From Coptis chinensis (lineage: Eukaryota; Streptophyta; Magnoliopsida; Ranunculales; Ranunculaceae): a DNA stretch of 64,000 nucleotides. Below the pieces are notes generated by a model that did no database searches, was not told the origin of the DNA, and was given only the letters and a program-made list of their open reading frames with translations. A program made the position numbers and the translations under genes. Position 1 is the stretch's first letter. Every line of letters begins with the position of its first letter. Shown piece after piece: positions 23,149 through 35,271 of this stretch. Location: NCBI GenBank assembly GCA_015680905.1, contig CM027381.1:53634501-53698500 (forward strand). The letters run 5' to 3'.

Positions 23149-23476
23149 TCCAGTGGCATGATGCCGCCCCGGAATATCATAGGGAATGGGCGGACTTAAC
23201 ATAACCCACAAGGCAGCCGCGCGGATCGTGATGACAAAGACGCGGTGGTGCGATGAAAACCCACACATGAGGGGAGGGACCGCTTGATAGAGGGACAGGT
23301 GGAGGGTTGAGATGAGAGAGGGAGGGGATATAAAAGTGAAGAGAGGGGAGAAAGGAAGGGAGGAAAAAAGAAAGAGAGAGAGTGGGGTGGCAACACGGCC
23401 AAGAGAGAGAGCGGTGAACAGCTTGTAATCAGTATTTGAGTTATAAGAGCTTGCCTTTGGTATTGGTGTTATAACA
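23149..23476 (+). repeat. 3' LTR of Tat element
   Basis: It aligns over its full length with 14149-14483. It starts TC instead of TG and ends ACA before the GTGAC duplication. The first 137 bp are diverged from the 5' LTR and the last 191 bp are almost identical. Confidence 0.9.
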
Positions 23477-23481
23477 GTGAC

Positions 23482-23610
23482 GAAGATAATATTGAAGCTA
23501 CTTGAACAACAAGGCATTCCCAATCACAATAAAAGAATTATAAAAAACACTATTTAAAATGCAAAACTATATTTGTCGAGACATTTATTCCCCTACATAT
23601 AATACAAATA
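23482..23610 (+). repeat. Right flank of the Tat insertion, second half of a duplicated segment
   Basis: The pre-insertion sequence left of the Tat element (about 13915-14148) and this segment (ATTGAAGCTACTTGAAC onward) together match the uninterrupted copy at about 25205-25570. This proves the Tat element inserted inside this repeat. Confidence 0.75.
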
Positions 23611-25040
23611 TGTTTTAGGGTTATTAGCTTAATGCATTTGCATCAAGTTTCTAATTTTTCATTAATTATTCTTTGAGGTTAGTTTAATGTAGTTTGTTGC
23701 ATCCAGTTTCCAATTTCTCATTAATTATTCTTTGAGGTTAGTTCAATATAGTTGCATTAAGTTTCTGATTTCCCGTTAATTATTTTTTGAGGTTAGTTCA
23801 GTGCAATTGCATCCACTTTATGATTTCCCATTAGTTATTTGACCATTAAGGTTAATTCAGTACAGTTGCATCCAGTTTTTGATGTTTTGTTAATAAGACT
23901 TTGAGATTAGTTCATTGTATTTGCATCTAGGTTCCAATCTCCCGTTAATTATTCTTTGAGGTTAGTTCAATACATCTGCATCCAGTTTCGGATTTCCCGT
24001 TAATTATTTTTCTAAATTAGTTCGATAGTTTAAAATTTTAATACAGTTTGCATACATGTAAGAGTCTGTTTTTATAAACTCACTTTCGTTTTGGGTTCCT
24101 AATTACTCATGTGAGAAGGCTAAAAAAGTGGACATTTATGCTTTAAGATCAGTGCGATGCAGTTACATCCGACTTCCGATTTCTAGTTAACTATTTTTTT
24201 AAGTTATTTCAATGCATTTGCATCCAATTTCTGATTTTACTTTAATGCAATTGCATTCAGTTTTTGGTTTTCCATTAATTATTCTTTCAGGTTAGTTCAA
24301 TGTAGTTGCATCCAATTTCCGATTTTATGTTAATTGTTCTTTGAGGTTAGTTCAACGCATTTGCATCAAGTTTCCGATTTCCCATTAATTATTTTTTTAG
24401 GTTAGTTTAATGCAGTTACATCAAATTTATAATTTTCCGTTAATTATTCATTTAGGTTAGTTCAGTGCAGTTTCGTCTATTTTTCAATATTTCGTTAATT
24501 AGTCTTTGAGATTAGTTCATTGCATTTGGATCCAGTTTCCGATTTCCCGTTAATAACTCTTTAAGGTTAGTCCAATACATTTATATCCAGTTTCTAATTA
24601 TTTATGCTTTAAGGTTAGTTCGATACAATTATATCCAGTTTCTAATTTCCTGTTAACTATTCTTTGATGTTATTTCAATGCATTTGCATTTAGTTCCTGA
24701 TTTCCCACCAATTATTCTATGAGGTTAGTTCAATGCAGTTGCATTCGGTTTTTTATTTTCTGTTAATTATTTTTTAAGTTAAGTTCAATGCATTTGCATC
24801 CAGTTTTCGGTTTCCTATTAATTATTATTTAAGGTTTGTTTGATGTATTTGCATACCGTTTCCGATTTTTCGTTAAATATTTTTCAAAGATTTGCACCCA
24901 ATTTCTAATTTCCCTTTAGTTATTCTCTGTCGTTAGTTTAATACAATTTGCATAAAGTTTTTGATTTCCCGTTAATTACTCTTTGAGCTCGGTTATGTAT
25001 TTGAATCCAGTTTCCGATTTCCTTATAATTATCCAATGTG
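23610..25040 (+). repeat. Degenerate ~55-bp tandem array, block 1
   Basis: Units of about 55 bp recur, each with GAGGTTAGTTCAATGCA, TTTGCATCCAGTTTC and GATTTCCCGTTAATTATTC in that order. I estimate about 25 units, many diverged or shortened. There is no coding potential. Minisatellites of this kind are common inside plant Helitrons. Confidence 0.85.
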
Positions 25041-25204
25041 GTGTGTAATACCAACTTCTACTTATCCATCTATAGTATCCTTGCAAACATGACATAAAAA
25101 ATAAATTATGCTTAATTTACTATGTGGGATCATCAAAGATTATCTAGTTCCCGATTTCCTGTTTATTATTATTTAAATTATGCATGACTCACTATGTGGA
25201 ATCT

Positions 25205-25570
25205 TCAAAGATTATCTACGAACGGGTGTTGTTATATTAATTATTCTGAAAAATATTTGCAAATATGCAGAACTATTATATATTAATATTATATTGATCG
25301 CTCAACCAAATTTCTTATAACGTGAAAACCTCACTCTCCATTAAAAAAAAAGAACTCACCTTTGATAAAACCCTTCAACTTCATTTTGTTGTTTAATAAT
25401 ATAAGTTTGATTGAAATTTTGTGAGATTGCCTAATAAGGCGAAGTTCATATATATTGAAGCTACTTGAATAGCAAGGAGTTATCAATCATACGAAAATAA
25501 ATAAGATAAACACCATTTTAAATGCAAAACTATACTTATCGAGACATTCCCACAACATATAACCCAACTA
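25205..25570 (+). repeat. Second copy of the 13915-14148/23482-23610 segment, inside the array
   Basis: It contains ACGAACGGGTG, TTATATTAATTATTCT, TTTGATTGAA, TTTTGTGAGA and ATTGAAGCTACTTGAA in the same order as the sequences flanking the Tat element, without the insertion. It separates the two array blocks, so the larger unit (flank plus array) is itself duplicated. Confidence 0.75.
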
Positions 25571-26490
25571 TGTTTTGAGGTTAGTTCAATGCATTTGCAT
25601 CCAGTTTCTGATTTTCCATTATTTATATTTTGAGGTTAGTTCAATGCAGTTGTATCCAATTTCCAATTCCTGTTATTTATTTTTTGAGATCAGTTCAATG
25701 CAGGTGCATCCAGTTTCTGATTTCTTGTTAATTATTCTTTTCGGTTAGTTCAATACATTTGCATCCAATTTTCAATTTCCTGTTAATTGTTCTTTGAGGT
25801 CAGTTCAATGCATTTGCATCCAGTTTCTGATTTCCCGTTAATTATTCTGTGAGATTAGTTTAATGCATTTACATCCAGTTTCCGATTTCTCGTTTATTAT
25901 TTGATAAAGTTGTATTTGTTTCAAGTTTCCAATTTCCCGTTAATTATTGTTTGAAGTTAGTTCAATGAGTTTGCATCCAGTTTCCGATTTCCCATTAATT
26001 ATTTCTTGAGGTTTTGCAGATTATTTTTTGAGATTAGTTCAGTACAATTGCATCCAGTTTCCGATTTTCTGTTAATTATTTTTTAAGATTAGTTCCACAC
26101 ATTTGCATTATGTTTCCAATTTATAATTAATTTTTCTTTGAGGTTAGTTCAATGCAGTTGCATCCAGTTTCGGATTTCCCATTAATTTAATCTTTGAGGG
26201 TTAGCTCAATGCATTTGCATCCAGTTTTTTATTTTCTGACAATTATTTTTTTATGTTAGTTTGATGTATTTGCATCCAAGTTTTGATTTTCCGTTAATTA
26301 TTCTTTGAGGTTAGTTTAATGCAGTTGTATCCATATTCCGATTTTCTATTAATTACTTTTTAAGATTAGTTTAATGCTTGCATTTGCATTCAGTTTCCGA
26401 TTTCCCGTTAAATATTATTTGAGGTTAGTTCGATGCATTTGCATCCAGTTTTCGATTCCCCATTAATTGTTTTTTGACGTTAGTTTTATT
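25570..26490 (+). repeat. Degenerate ~55-bp tandem array, block 2
   Basis: This is the same unit as block 1, with an estimated 16 copies. The array ends near 26490 in AT-rich sequence. Confidence 0.85.
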
Positions 26491-26639
26491 CAGTATTATA
26501 TATATATTAAAATATTTGTCATTATTGCTTTGCCGTTATTTATTTTTTTATTTTCTATTATATATTTTGTGATGTTATATTTTATATAATTATTTTTAAC
26601 TATGTTTTGAGTTCGTGTTAAGGATATATTCGAAATAAG

Positions 26640-26983
26640 TCGGTGCTTTATCATAGACACTAAAATTGTATGATTTGTAATAGGGAATTAGTTTTTACAA
26701 ATCACCCTTTTTTTAGCATTTTTTTTTTTTATTTGATCAAATATGTAAGAATTGGAACACTAAAAGTGTTTGATTCGTAATAGGAAATTACCTTCTACAA
26801 ATCACCTATTTTTTAGCAATTTTTTGTATTTGATCAAATATATAAAAATTGAAAATACACTCAAACTCTCCGAAAAGGTTCCATGTACGTGGGATTGTAG
26901 GCTATTAAAAAAAAACTATCTTTCATATTAGAGTGTCACATAGAAGAGAGAAAAGGCTAACTCTCATATTAGAGTGCCACATA
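26640..26983 (-). repeat. Helitron-like repeat, split by the CACTA insertion (inner half)
   Basis: On the minus strand it contains GTGGCACTCTAATATGAGAG, GTGACACTCTAATATGA, GGAGAGTTTGAGTGT and AGGTGATTTGTAGAA, in the same order as 12876-13076. The outer half lies beyond the CACTA element at 34913-34975. Confidence 0.6.
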
Positions 26984-27554
26984 CACTACACCAGAAAAAA
27001 CCAAAAACGACGGTAATTACCGTCCTAAATCGAGATTTACGACAGAAATTGGTGTCCCAAAATTCGTCGCGAATTGCACTGTCGTTAATATTAACGACGG
27101 AAAACTGCGTGGTAAATTGAATTAGAAATGCGACGGGTGTGAGACATTTAAATCCGTCGTTAATTATAAGACATTCAAAACCGTCGCAAATCTCCTTTGT
27201 AATATTTTCAAATCTAGAACATACCCATCCGTCGTAAATTTGCATCCCAAATTTAGGACACACATTTCCGTGATATATTGCTTTTGGGAAGTCAATTAAC
27301 AACACTAATCCCCGTTGTATTTGTCTAAATTAATTTTTTTAATAATTAATTTTTTGGTAGAACCTATTTTTCCCCTACACCGCTACTAAATACTACCTAA
27401 TTCTCAGATCATAAAATCAATTATACAAGCAACATACTAAAACAACAAATTTCAAAAATTGATATATTATACATTGGTTTTCCAAAATTTACAATGTTAT
27501 TGCCAATAAATAACTAGGTTTTTAAAGTACACATGGCATAATAACAAAAGCATA

Positions 27555-27833
27555 ATGGAAAAAACAATTTGTGCTTTGAAATTCCTATCTTCATCACTTT
27601 TACGCAATTTGTTATTTCATCGAGTCGCACAACCTTTCATGTGGGTATGTAAAGAGCTTCGAGAATTTTCTAGAGATGGAACAAATAGAGGCAAACAACA
27701 CGGCAGGAGCATTATTAGTGCAGCACCACTCCACACAGAGCAAGAGTATACTTCAATTCATCGGAATGAACCTGGAAGTTACTGTACAAGACTACTTATG
27801 GCCAGATACCTAATAATAGCATTCATATATTAA
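27555..27833 (+). other. Unrecognised 92-codon ORF inside the CACTA element
   Basis: It is open from ATG to stop and lacks any family motif that I know. It could be a captured exon or chance. Similar interior tracts (the block around GAAACTNACC-TTCAAACTTG) occur at about 27985-28055 and again at 29000-29070, showing internal duplication of the element. Confidence 0.25.
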
Positions 27834-29050
27834 AGACTAAAATCAAATAATTAACACAAAAGGCACTATTGAAAACATCAAGGTTTAAGTATCTAGTGGG
27901 GTATTTACCATTCAAACCATCATGTAAAAGTTGTCGTGAAAGCGGGTTTAACACTATCATATGAAGGACTCAAGAAAAAAAATGCATGTACAGATTCAAG
28001 ATGATATAATTCTCATGTTCGTAGAAACTTACCCGTTCAAACTTGAGAGTCTGCAAATTAAAGATATGAAACCTTTAAACTATGTATGGGCAAGATGTTT
28101 GTTCCTACTTGAATGGGTTTAAGGTGCACCCTGCTTTCAGAGGGAAGTAGTAGCATCCTCAAATTGAATAACTTAAAAACCAAACACATATGGAGGTCAA
28201 GGAAGCACAAAAAGCCCAAAAGCATATACATGAATTTATATTCTAAAAGGAACCAAAGCAAAGATATGTGATGTTATAAGCAGATTTCTGAATTGTTCAA
28301 GTCATTCGATCAACTTTAAGTACCTGAGAAGTACTTCCGAACATATCATTCCTCGTTTGTTGAGCTAGTTTCTCTTTAAAATGAAAACTGCAGTAAAAAC
28401 ACAAGACCCATCCATACTTGTATAAGCAGCCACAAATAGCTATGCTCTTGTGACCTTACCATCAGAACTTTCCTTAATCTAAAACAAATACACAAACCCA
28501 ATAAGCGTAAAATAGTACTGCAATGAATCTAGAAGATATACTAGCAAAGAATAGACAATACAAAAAATGGGAACTAAAATCTTAGAGTTAGGCAAAGATC
28601 ACAAAAAACTGTAGCAACTCGGAAATATAATATATTGTAGTCTATTTTTGACTGCCCTTATGCAAAAAGGGTGTTGTCAACTGGGAGGACAAATGTGGAA
28701 CTTCCTTCGGCAACCAGTGATTTGCCTATAGAAGCTTATAACAACTAATGATATCTTCAAGACTGTTGTAAAAGATGAGTGTTATATGTCTAACTAAACT
28801 ACAAAGAGGAGTTACGAACCACACAACCAAATATTCAGCAGTCAGTGAGGTTGTGTTGAACACTATCCTAAAACCAAGGCCTTTCCGAGATCAACGGCCT
28901 AGCTGATCTCAAGCACAAACATCATATCATTGCCTTGATAGTCTTAACAGTGTCACTAAGCTTGATGAACCAAGACCAACAGATTGTCAATTACTAAAAA
29001 TGTGCAGATTCAAAAAGATATAACTCTCATGTTCATAGAAACTAACCTAT

Positions 29051-29281
29051 TCAAACTTGGGAGTCTGCAAAGAGAGAGTTAGCTGAGATTGGTTGTGAAT
29101 GAGCAACGAAGACCAAGTAAGCACCAATGATGAGTATGTTCAAGTAAGCTAACTCCATGCATAACATGGATGTATGTGGTTTAAATGCTTGCCTGTACGG
29201 ACATCCGTAACAAAGACAAGTGGAAGAACCAAGAAAAAGTATCTCATGCAAGTTAAAACTTAAAGGTACTGGAAATGACAA
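29051..29281 (-). other. Possible captured exon, weakly MATE-like
   Basis: The minus frame has a hydrophobic C-terminal half (Y-L-N-I-L-I-I-G-A-Y-L-V-F) preceded by Y-R-Q-A-F and T-S-M-L. This loosely recalls the G-Q-A-F/Y-G-A...M-L-G region near the N-terminus of MATE transporters. Its position downstream of the clear MATE C-terminal exons is the wrong order, so this remains doubtful. Confidence 0.25.
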
Positions 29282-30359
29282 AACCAGAACATGCGTATAA
29301 TTATAATGGTGTGGGTTTGACCTTGCAACAGTTTAACATACCAAGCCAATTCTAGAATAGATCCATGGGATAACAATAGTTTTTCAATCACTTTATGAGC
29401 GGGTTTTTTTACCAAGAAGCTTATTACCAATCACTATGAGAAGTTAGATGGTTGAGTACAATGTAATTAAGTTAATACAATAAATAAATTTCAAAATACA
29501 AAGATAAGAAACAGGACTTGGAGCGTTACCTTATTATGAAAGAAAATTCCCTAGCTCTCATAGGACCTACACTCAGCTAAGTATCGCTTCGATCACTTCA
29601 GTCTGCAATTCTTTTCCAATACATTACCCCTCGAAAAAGAAAAACAAACTTAAAAGACTCTAATTGCAGATCACATTGAAACCGGTTGTGACCATATGCC
29701 CAAGGGACCAAGAGATACAAAAATTCAGCACTAGAAATTAAGTTCAATTTTATGATGCTTTCTTTTTGATCGATTAGAAAATTTCATTTGCAAATAAAAG
29801 AAAAGAAAGCAAGCGAAATAGAATTGTAATGTTATAATCGATCAATTCAGTAGCTAACAACTTATTTTCATAACAAAACAACTCATTTTCATATATTTCA
29901 TCATCTATTATATTTCAGTAGCTAACAATTAGAAAATGCACACAACCAAAGAAACCAAATCAACAGCAAGAAGAATTCCCATCATGAATGAACCTATATA
30001 ACCCCAATCAAAAAAATCAAATGGAATGCTAGCAATCAACAAAGTTTCAAACTTCATACTTATTAAACCGAAATAAAAACAATCAGCAATGAAAATGTAC
30101 GTGGCGTACATATCTGCTTGAACTCTTGGAATTAATCATCAGTGAAAAATCAACTTGTTAACATTCCTTGAAAAATCTACCTGCTGGAACCCTTGGAACT
30201 AATCAGAATGAAAACATACATGACATAATCGACCGCTTGACACTGTTAACATTCCCCCCGGATCCCCTCGCATTACGATTGGAATTTAATCAGGCTATCT
30301 ATTTTGAGTTTTTAATGAAAATTTCTGGAAATATAATGGTAGTTATTTAAGGATCTTAC

Positions 30360-30715
30360 CTGAATCCCAAGGTTGAACCTATAACCAACTAACCAAGTAA
30401 TGCAGCTATAGGAAGCCCAATTACATAGTAGCAGACATCATTTACAAATGCAACTTGGAACTGCCACCCTGCACCAACAGCGAAACCTACGTGTTCAAGA
30501 CAAGATTCTTAGCTAGACTTTACAAACCATGGTATGCCATTTAGTTATTGATTTTCTTCATTTTCAAATGTATAACAGTTGTCTTCTCTTGTTTCCTAAA
30601 CTATAGCGAGAATAGAGCTATACCGTGGAGAACAAGTTGAATGATGTTTAGGAAAATAGTAGCCGCTAACACATATCCGAGCTTGGAAGTTTCTCTTACA
30701 ACTACGGGTTTGTGA
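30360..30715 (-). pseudogene. Captured MATE/DETOXIFICATION transporter fragment, two exons
   Basis: Exon A (about 30715-30624) reads S-K-L-G-Y-V-L-A-A-T-I-F-L-N-I-I-Q-L-V-L-H and ends in a GTATAG donor. Exon B (30486-30360) begins after a CGTAG acceptor and reads G-F-A-V-G-A-G-W-Q, then [13 protein letters not shown]. The split glycine codon is rebuilt exactly, giving the Q-P-V-L-S-G-V-A-V-G-A-G-W-Q signature of plant MATE antiporters (late transmembrane region), with small changes. A stop lies in exon B after A-A-L-L-G. Exon B closes with a GTAAGA donor. Intact MATE proteins export organic cations or metabolites in exchange for H+. Only about 70 residues are here, inside the CACTA element, so it is a captured, non-functional piece. 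Confidence 0.8.
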
Positions 30716-31446
30716 CATCCCACTTTAGAGCACATTGCTTGTGGAATGCACAGGGTGACTCACAACACGAGTCCTTCCTAAACGTCAATTATTCATTAGG
30801 CTCATGATATAATAGATACAATATTGGAGTACGAAAACCAAATACGAAAAGGTTAAACAACTTTTCAACATGTCTTAAAATATCAGCTAACTGTCCAAAA
30901 TATAAGTAGAAGTGAATTTACATCAAGTCCAAAATAATATAACATACGACCCAATATATTATAGTAAGGAAAAATATGTATCAATGATTAACCGACAAAA
31001 CCGATGTGACGCAAAAACATGGTGATAGGACAAAATCAAAGTAAAGTAGTCCTACGAACCACTGTTCACAGGCTGGGTGTCCAGATGGCATTCCGAACTT
31101 AAAGGCGTATCTGAAATCAAAAATAGAAAAAATAAAATGAGTGACTTCGTTGCTCAGCAAGTAGTTTAGAGCACCAGTAAATTGTCTACAACTACAGCTA
31201 TAATATGCCAAAAAAATAATAAAAAAGTGTAAGTATTAGGCGAAGGCAACAACTAATTAAACTACATATTCCAATAAAATGGTACCACATATATTACTAA
31301 ACATTAATAAAATCATAGCCATATAACTAGCTCATCGTTCATAAGTATATGTACATGCAATATAGCTACTAGTCCAGGTGAGTCCTCTCAAAATTAAAAC
31401 ATTTCCAAATATCTAGCAATAAAAATAACGAGGACCCTGCTTGATA

Positions 31447-31680
31447 ACCTGCTAATGCCAACCAGCTAGGCAAAATAATAACGGGTCACCGGCTAGCGCC
31501 AACCAGCCAGGCAAAACAATAACAGGTCACCTGCTAGCGCCTACTAGCCAGGCCGCTAACGACGAGTACACACCTACTAGCACCAACCAGCCAGGCCCCT
31601 TATATAAATACCAATTCTACTAGCACCAAGCAGTGAACGGTAATACAAACTTGCAGCTAGCACCAACCAGTCACTTAAAC
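31447..31680 (+). repeat. ~42-bp minisatellite inside the CACTA element, about 6 units
   Basis: Units share GCTAGCGCCAACCAGCCAGG followed by a variable A-rich half with AACAATAACAGGTCAC in the first copies. Later copies diverge. No function is evident. Confidence 0.75.
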
Positions 31681-34600
31681 TACTAATTGCAATTTATATC
31701 TCAATTCTTCTGTACAAAGAACAAAATGCAATGCACAACACTATCTCTGATTGTCATAAACATTCCACGGTTTCAGCAAAGAATACAAATGTGGTCTTTA
31801 GAGACGTAGTAAAGGCAGATCCAATCTCTAAAATCAAACGTGCTACCATGGTCTTACTAGGACAACATTAAAAACAAGCATTTACATAAAATAAATACCA
31901 TAGACTTAAAATGCGAAGTTGACGTCATGAATAGTCGTCATCGAAATCGTATGTTGAATTATGACACATGTTATTAGCTATACATCTGCAAACTTGAAAT
32001 TTCAGTAATGAGTTATAATCCCACTCAAAATTCAACTCCACTAAAGTTGAGAGAAATAATAAAAATAAAAATAAACCACTTACTTGAAAGAGGTGTGTCC
32101 AAAATTCAGAAAGGAGTACGCTATTTAAAGGATGATAAAATGATGTAAGTGTAAACTACTTACTGTAAATCAAGGTACGAATTCAGACTAGGGAATATAT
32201 GGTTGGAAAATCAGATGAATAGCAAAATCCAAGAGAGTAAAGAAAGCTATAAATGATGCTCCCAATTAATACTCAGACCACACAATCAATCAAATGCCCA
32301 ATAGTGATTCCAAAACATGGATTGTCAAAAAGTACCCAATTACTATGATTGAAAGGGTGAAAGTATGGTAGAATAAGACAAAGATAAGAAATATTGTTGA
32401 TTTGTTGTTGACTGCAAGTGGTTCTTTCTACTGACCATGGACGCCCCCAAGCAAGAGGTGAGAGTTGGGTTGTGGGGTAGGTTTAATTGTACATAGTCTA
32501 GTTATTTAGGAGTTTTGTGGCACGTGTCCCACACTTGTCACAAAAGTAAAACTTCACATGCAACCAAAATAATTAGCAAATCAAAGAAGTTATTAAACAA
32601 ATAAAATCTAGCTAGTTAAAAATCACAAATTAAATAAATAGAAATCTCAAACTGAATGAAGGGGAATTCTAATGCTCCTTAGAGTAGAAACTTAAAAAGG
32701 AACAGTAACTACACGCAACACAGTAACACAGTATGAGAAACCTGGACATCACAGGGTTTCTCTATGAAAATTTTGGGCAATTGACTCTTGGTAGCTAATA
32801 TTGAACCTAAGAAAATAATACCAAACAGGAAGGAGTCGAAACAGCCATCACTACAGAGAACTTGGCAGCTTTAGGTTCTCTGGCTCCTAGCTCATTTGAG
32901 ACCCCAACACTGAGAGGAAATCAAGAGTATAGGCAGAATGAGTAGGAAACCACTTGTAGTTAGGGTTTTTTTCTTTCTGAAAAATCATACGAAGATATTT
33001 AGAGGCGTAAAAATCCATTACATTTTCGCTACAAAACAACTCATTTTCATATATTTAATCATTCATTACATTTCAATAGCTAACCATTACAAGACTGTAC
33101 GTGTATATAGTCTTCATTGGATACGAGTATAGTCCCAAGACTATGTCCAAATTATTAAATTCTGGTGTAGCGTGAAGTTGGCATGCCCTATAACCCAAAT
33201 GATTTGCACTATTCTTCAATACGACATTTCAATTAAAACTATAGCTTGGTCACATATATACTAAAGACCAGAAAACCATCGTAACAAGAAATGATCTTGA
33301 AAAAACAAGCAAATGACACAGATTTAGAGTAGCGTTACATCTTATGCAAGACAAGAAAAAACATTACTCTTATAGATAATGGACCAATAAATCTGAACAT
33401 TTATTATTATATACATTCATTACTATGAAGCAAGTTCCAATAGGTAATATATCCACATACACATATTCACGTCAAAATTTCAAATATGCACTATCAAACA
33501 ACAAAGACTACAAATAAGCAGTGAAACAAGCCCCAAGTCCCACTAACTTTTACAAAAACATGTCATAAAAAATAGTAGAGAAGCTAATATACATACCTCA
33601 GCTAATTTAATCTATGGATCAAATAAAAATACTCGCAACAAATGTTGACGAAAGATACTAAAAAAAAACAAGTGTTGATGAGGAAGTTAAACATTTAATC
33701 AATACATTGTTCTTCTTCAAGGGCACTACTACGTGTTAAGGTCAGGACCACTAGTCAAGAGTACCAAAGAGAAACCTAAAGTCCTAATGATAGCAACCAC
33801 TTCAACATATTATATATATATACAAAGAATTTTTGGGTGCAAACAAAAAAACAATCACGAACAACCCACCCCATCAACATATTTTTTTATCACCTAAAGT
33901 GACACTCATATACGTATTTAACCTCTTAATCTAATAACCCCAATTAATACATAAAATGAATTGAAATGGAATGTAATGACCACTTCTATGTTTCAACATA
34001 TACAAAAACATTAACTACACAAGAATCACAAAAAGATAGCTTTTTTTTTATAGCAAATAACAAAACCAAATTTTGACAAATGAAAATAATTTCTACAACA
34101 AAACTAGTTTACAACTGAAAACTGAACAAGATTAATTAACAACAACACTTGTGCCAGTAACAACTAAGATCAAGCAACTCTAAAACAATCAGCACCAAAT
34201 AATTCAATATGAATCAAATTAACATAACCCAAATATTAAAATATAGATGAATATTTCACACCCATCAAAGAAAAATCAAAATAACAAATACCCATGATAA
34301 ATTCAGCGAACCCCATTGAATCCATAGTAATAAAACAATAAAAAATGCAAAAGAATGAAGAAAGGAAAGAACTTTACCTCAATTTGGAGAAAGAACTTTG
34401 ATTTGATCGAAGTTTCAAGTACCCATTTCAGTTTAGTGAATAATACATCAATTTAATAACCAAAAATCAGTCGAAAAAACACAAACTTGAAGCTTTATAA
34501 TCATTAACTAAATGTTATATTTTAAGACAGAAAGAGAGAGCTTACAATTTCACAGAAGCTCAAAGGCTATTGCCTTGTGTTCCTTACAGAAGCTCTTGCT

Positions 34601-34912
34601 TAAGTGTACAAAACTCACGGCTTGTTAGAAGTCACCTTTTTTTTTTGTTTTGTTTTATCTCTCTTTCCGCTAGGTTTCTAACTGGCTTTGTTAAAAATAG
34701 GGTATTGGAAATAATGAGCGCGAGAGTGAAAAACTAGCCCCGCCCACTTAAGGCAACGAGTACCAGAACTGCCGCTACCGTCGTGTATTTACCACACTAA
34801 AACTCGTCCACTTTTTTACCTCAACTCATTATACGACGATCTTATGTCATATACGACGGCTTTATCAGTCCTAATTTAAGGACGGTTTTAGCAGTCTTAA
34901 GCTGGTGTAGTT

Positions 34913-34975
34913 ATAAGAGAGAGAAAATCCTCCATTAAAGGTCTCTGCTTTAGTATATAGATAGTAGATTTGTAG
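34913..34975 (-). repeat. Helitron-like repeat, split by the CACTA insertion (5' end half)
   Basis: On the minus strand this begins ACTATCTATATACTAAAG-CAGAG and runs to CTCTCTCTTAT, where the CACTA element entered. It continues at 26983. Confidence 0.6.
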
Positions 34976-35270
34976 AAATTAGTTTCCTATTACGAATCAA
35001 ACATTTTTAGTGTCTATTATAAAATACCGGTTTATTTGCAAGTTGGCTAGATCTAAAGATTTGCTAAAATTTGATGAAATCAGGTCGTCCCTTTTTACTT
35101 TTGCCAAGTACTTAATATAAAAGAGTACTTGACAACTCATTCTACTATTTGTATGCATCTTCTTGATATTTTGCCAAGTAGATATTCATGTCACCACAAC
35201 TCCATAAGGAGAGGCCACCTAGGAGAGAGAGAAATCTCGGGTGTCTACTTTAGTATATAGATAGTAGATG
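34976..35270 (-). repeat. Second Helitron-like repeat, same family and orientation
   Basis: The minus strand starts again at 35270 with ACTATCTATATACTAAAG-TAGAC, has CTCTCTCTCCTAGGTGG and ends in ATTCGTAATAGGAAACTAA, which is also the end of the neighbouring copy. The two copies abut. Confidence 0.5.
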
Positions 35271-35271
35271 G

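Larger units (their letters stand above)
14149..23476 (+). mobile_element. Complete Tat-lineage Ty3/gypsy LTR retrotransposon (9328 bp)
   Basis: It has 5' LTR 14149-14483, primer-binding site 14486-14502 (TGGCGCCGTCTGTGGGG), gag from 14518, protease, reverse transcriptase, RNase H, an additional RNase H, integrase to 19861, an antisense ORF region 20490-22590, a polypurine tract near 23134-23148, and 3' LTR 23149-23476. The 5-bp target duplication GTGAC occurs at 14144-14148 and 23477-23481. The extra RNase H after the RT-linked one and the large 3' region with an antisense ORF point to the Tat lineage. All coding regions have frameshifts, so this copy is not autonomous. Confidence 0.92.
26984..34912. 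mobile_element. CACTA (En/Spm-type) DNA transposon, 7929 bp, non-autonomous
   Basis: The left end is CACTACACCAG (26984-26994). The right end is CTGGTGTAGT plus T (34902-34912), the inverted form with the last base changed. The 3-bp duplication ATA occurs at 26981-26983 and 34913-34915. Subterminal regions are packed with CGACGG/CCGTCG and variants on both sides, the expected transposase-binding repeats. No transposase (TNPA- or TNPD-like) frame is visible; the interior has captured exon fragments and local duplications. The two halves of the interrupted repeat on either side join cleanly once the element is removed, which supports these ends. Confidence 0.88.

Noticed and set aside
23610-26490. 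CRISPR-like look of the 55-bp array
   Set aside because: The whole unit repeats without unique spacers, there are no cas genes, and the context is a plant nuclear genome. It is a degenerate minisatellite.
29051-29281. MATE N-terminal exon
   Set aside because: The resemblance is weak and the order relative to the clear MATE exons is wrong, so it is listed only as doubtful.
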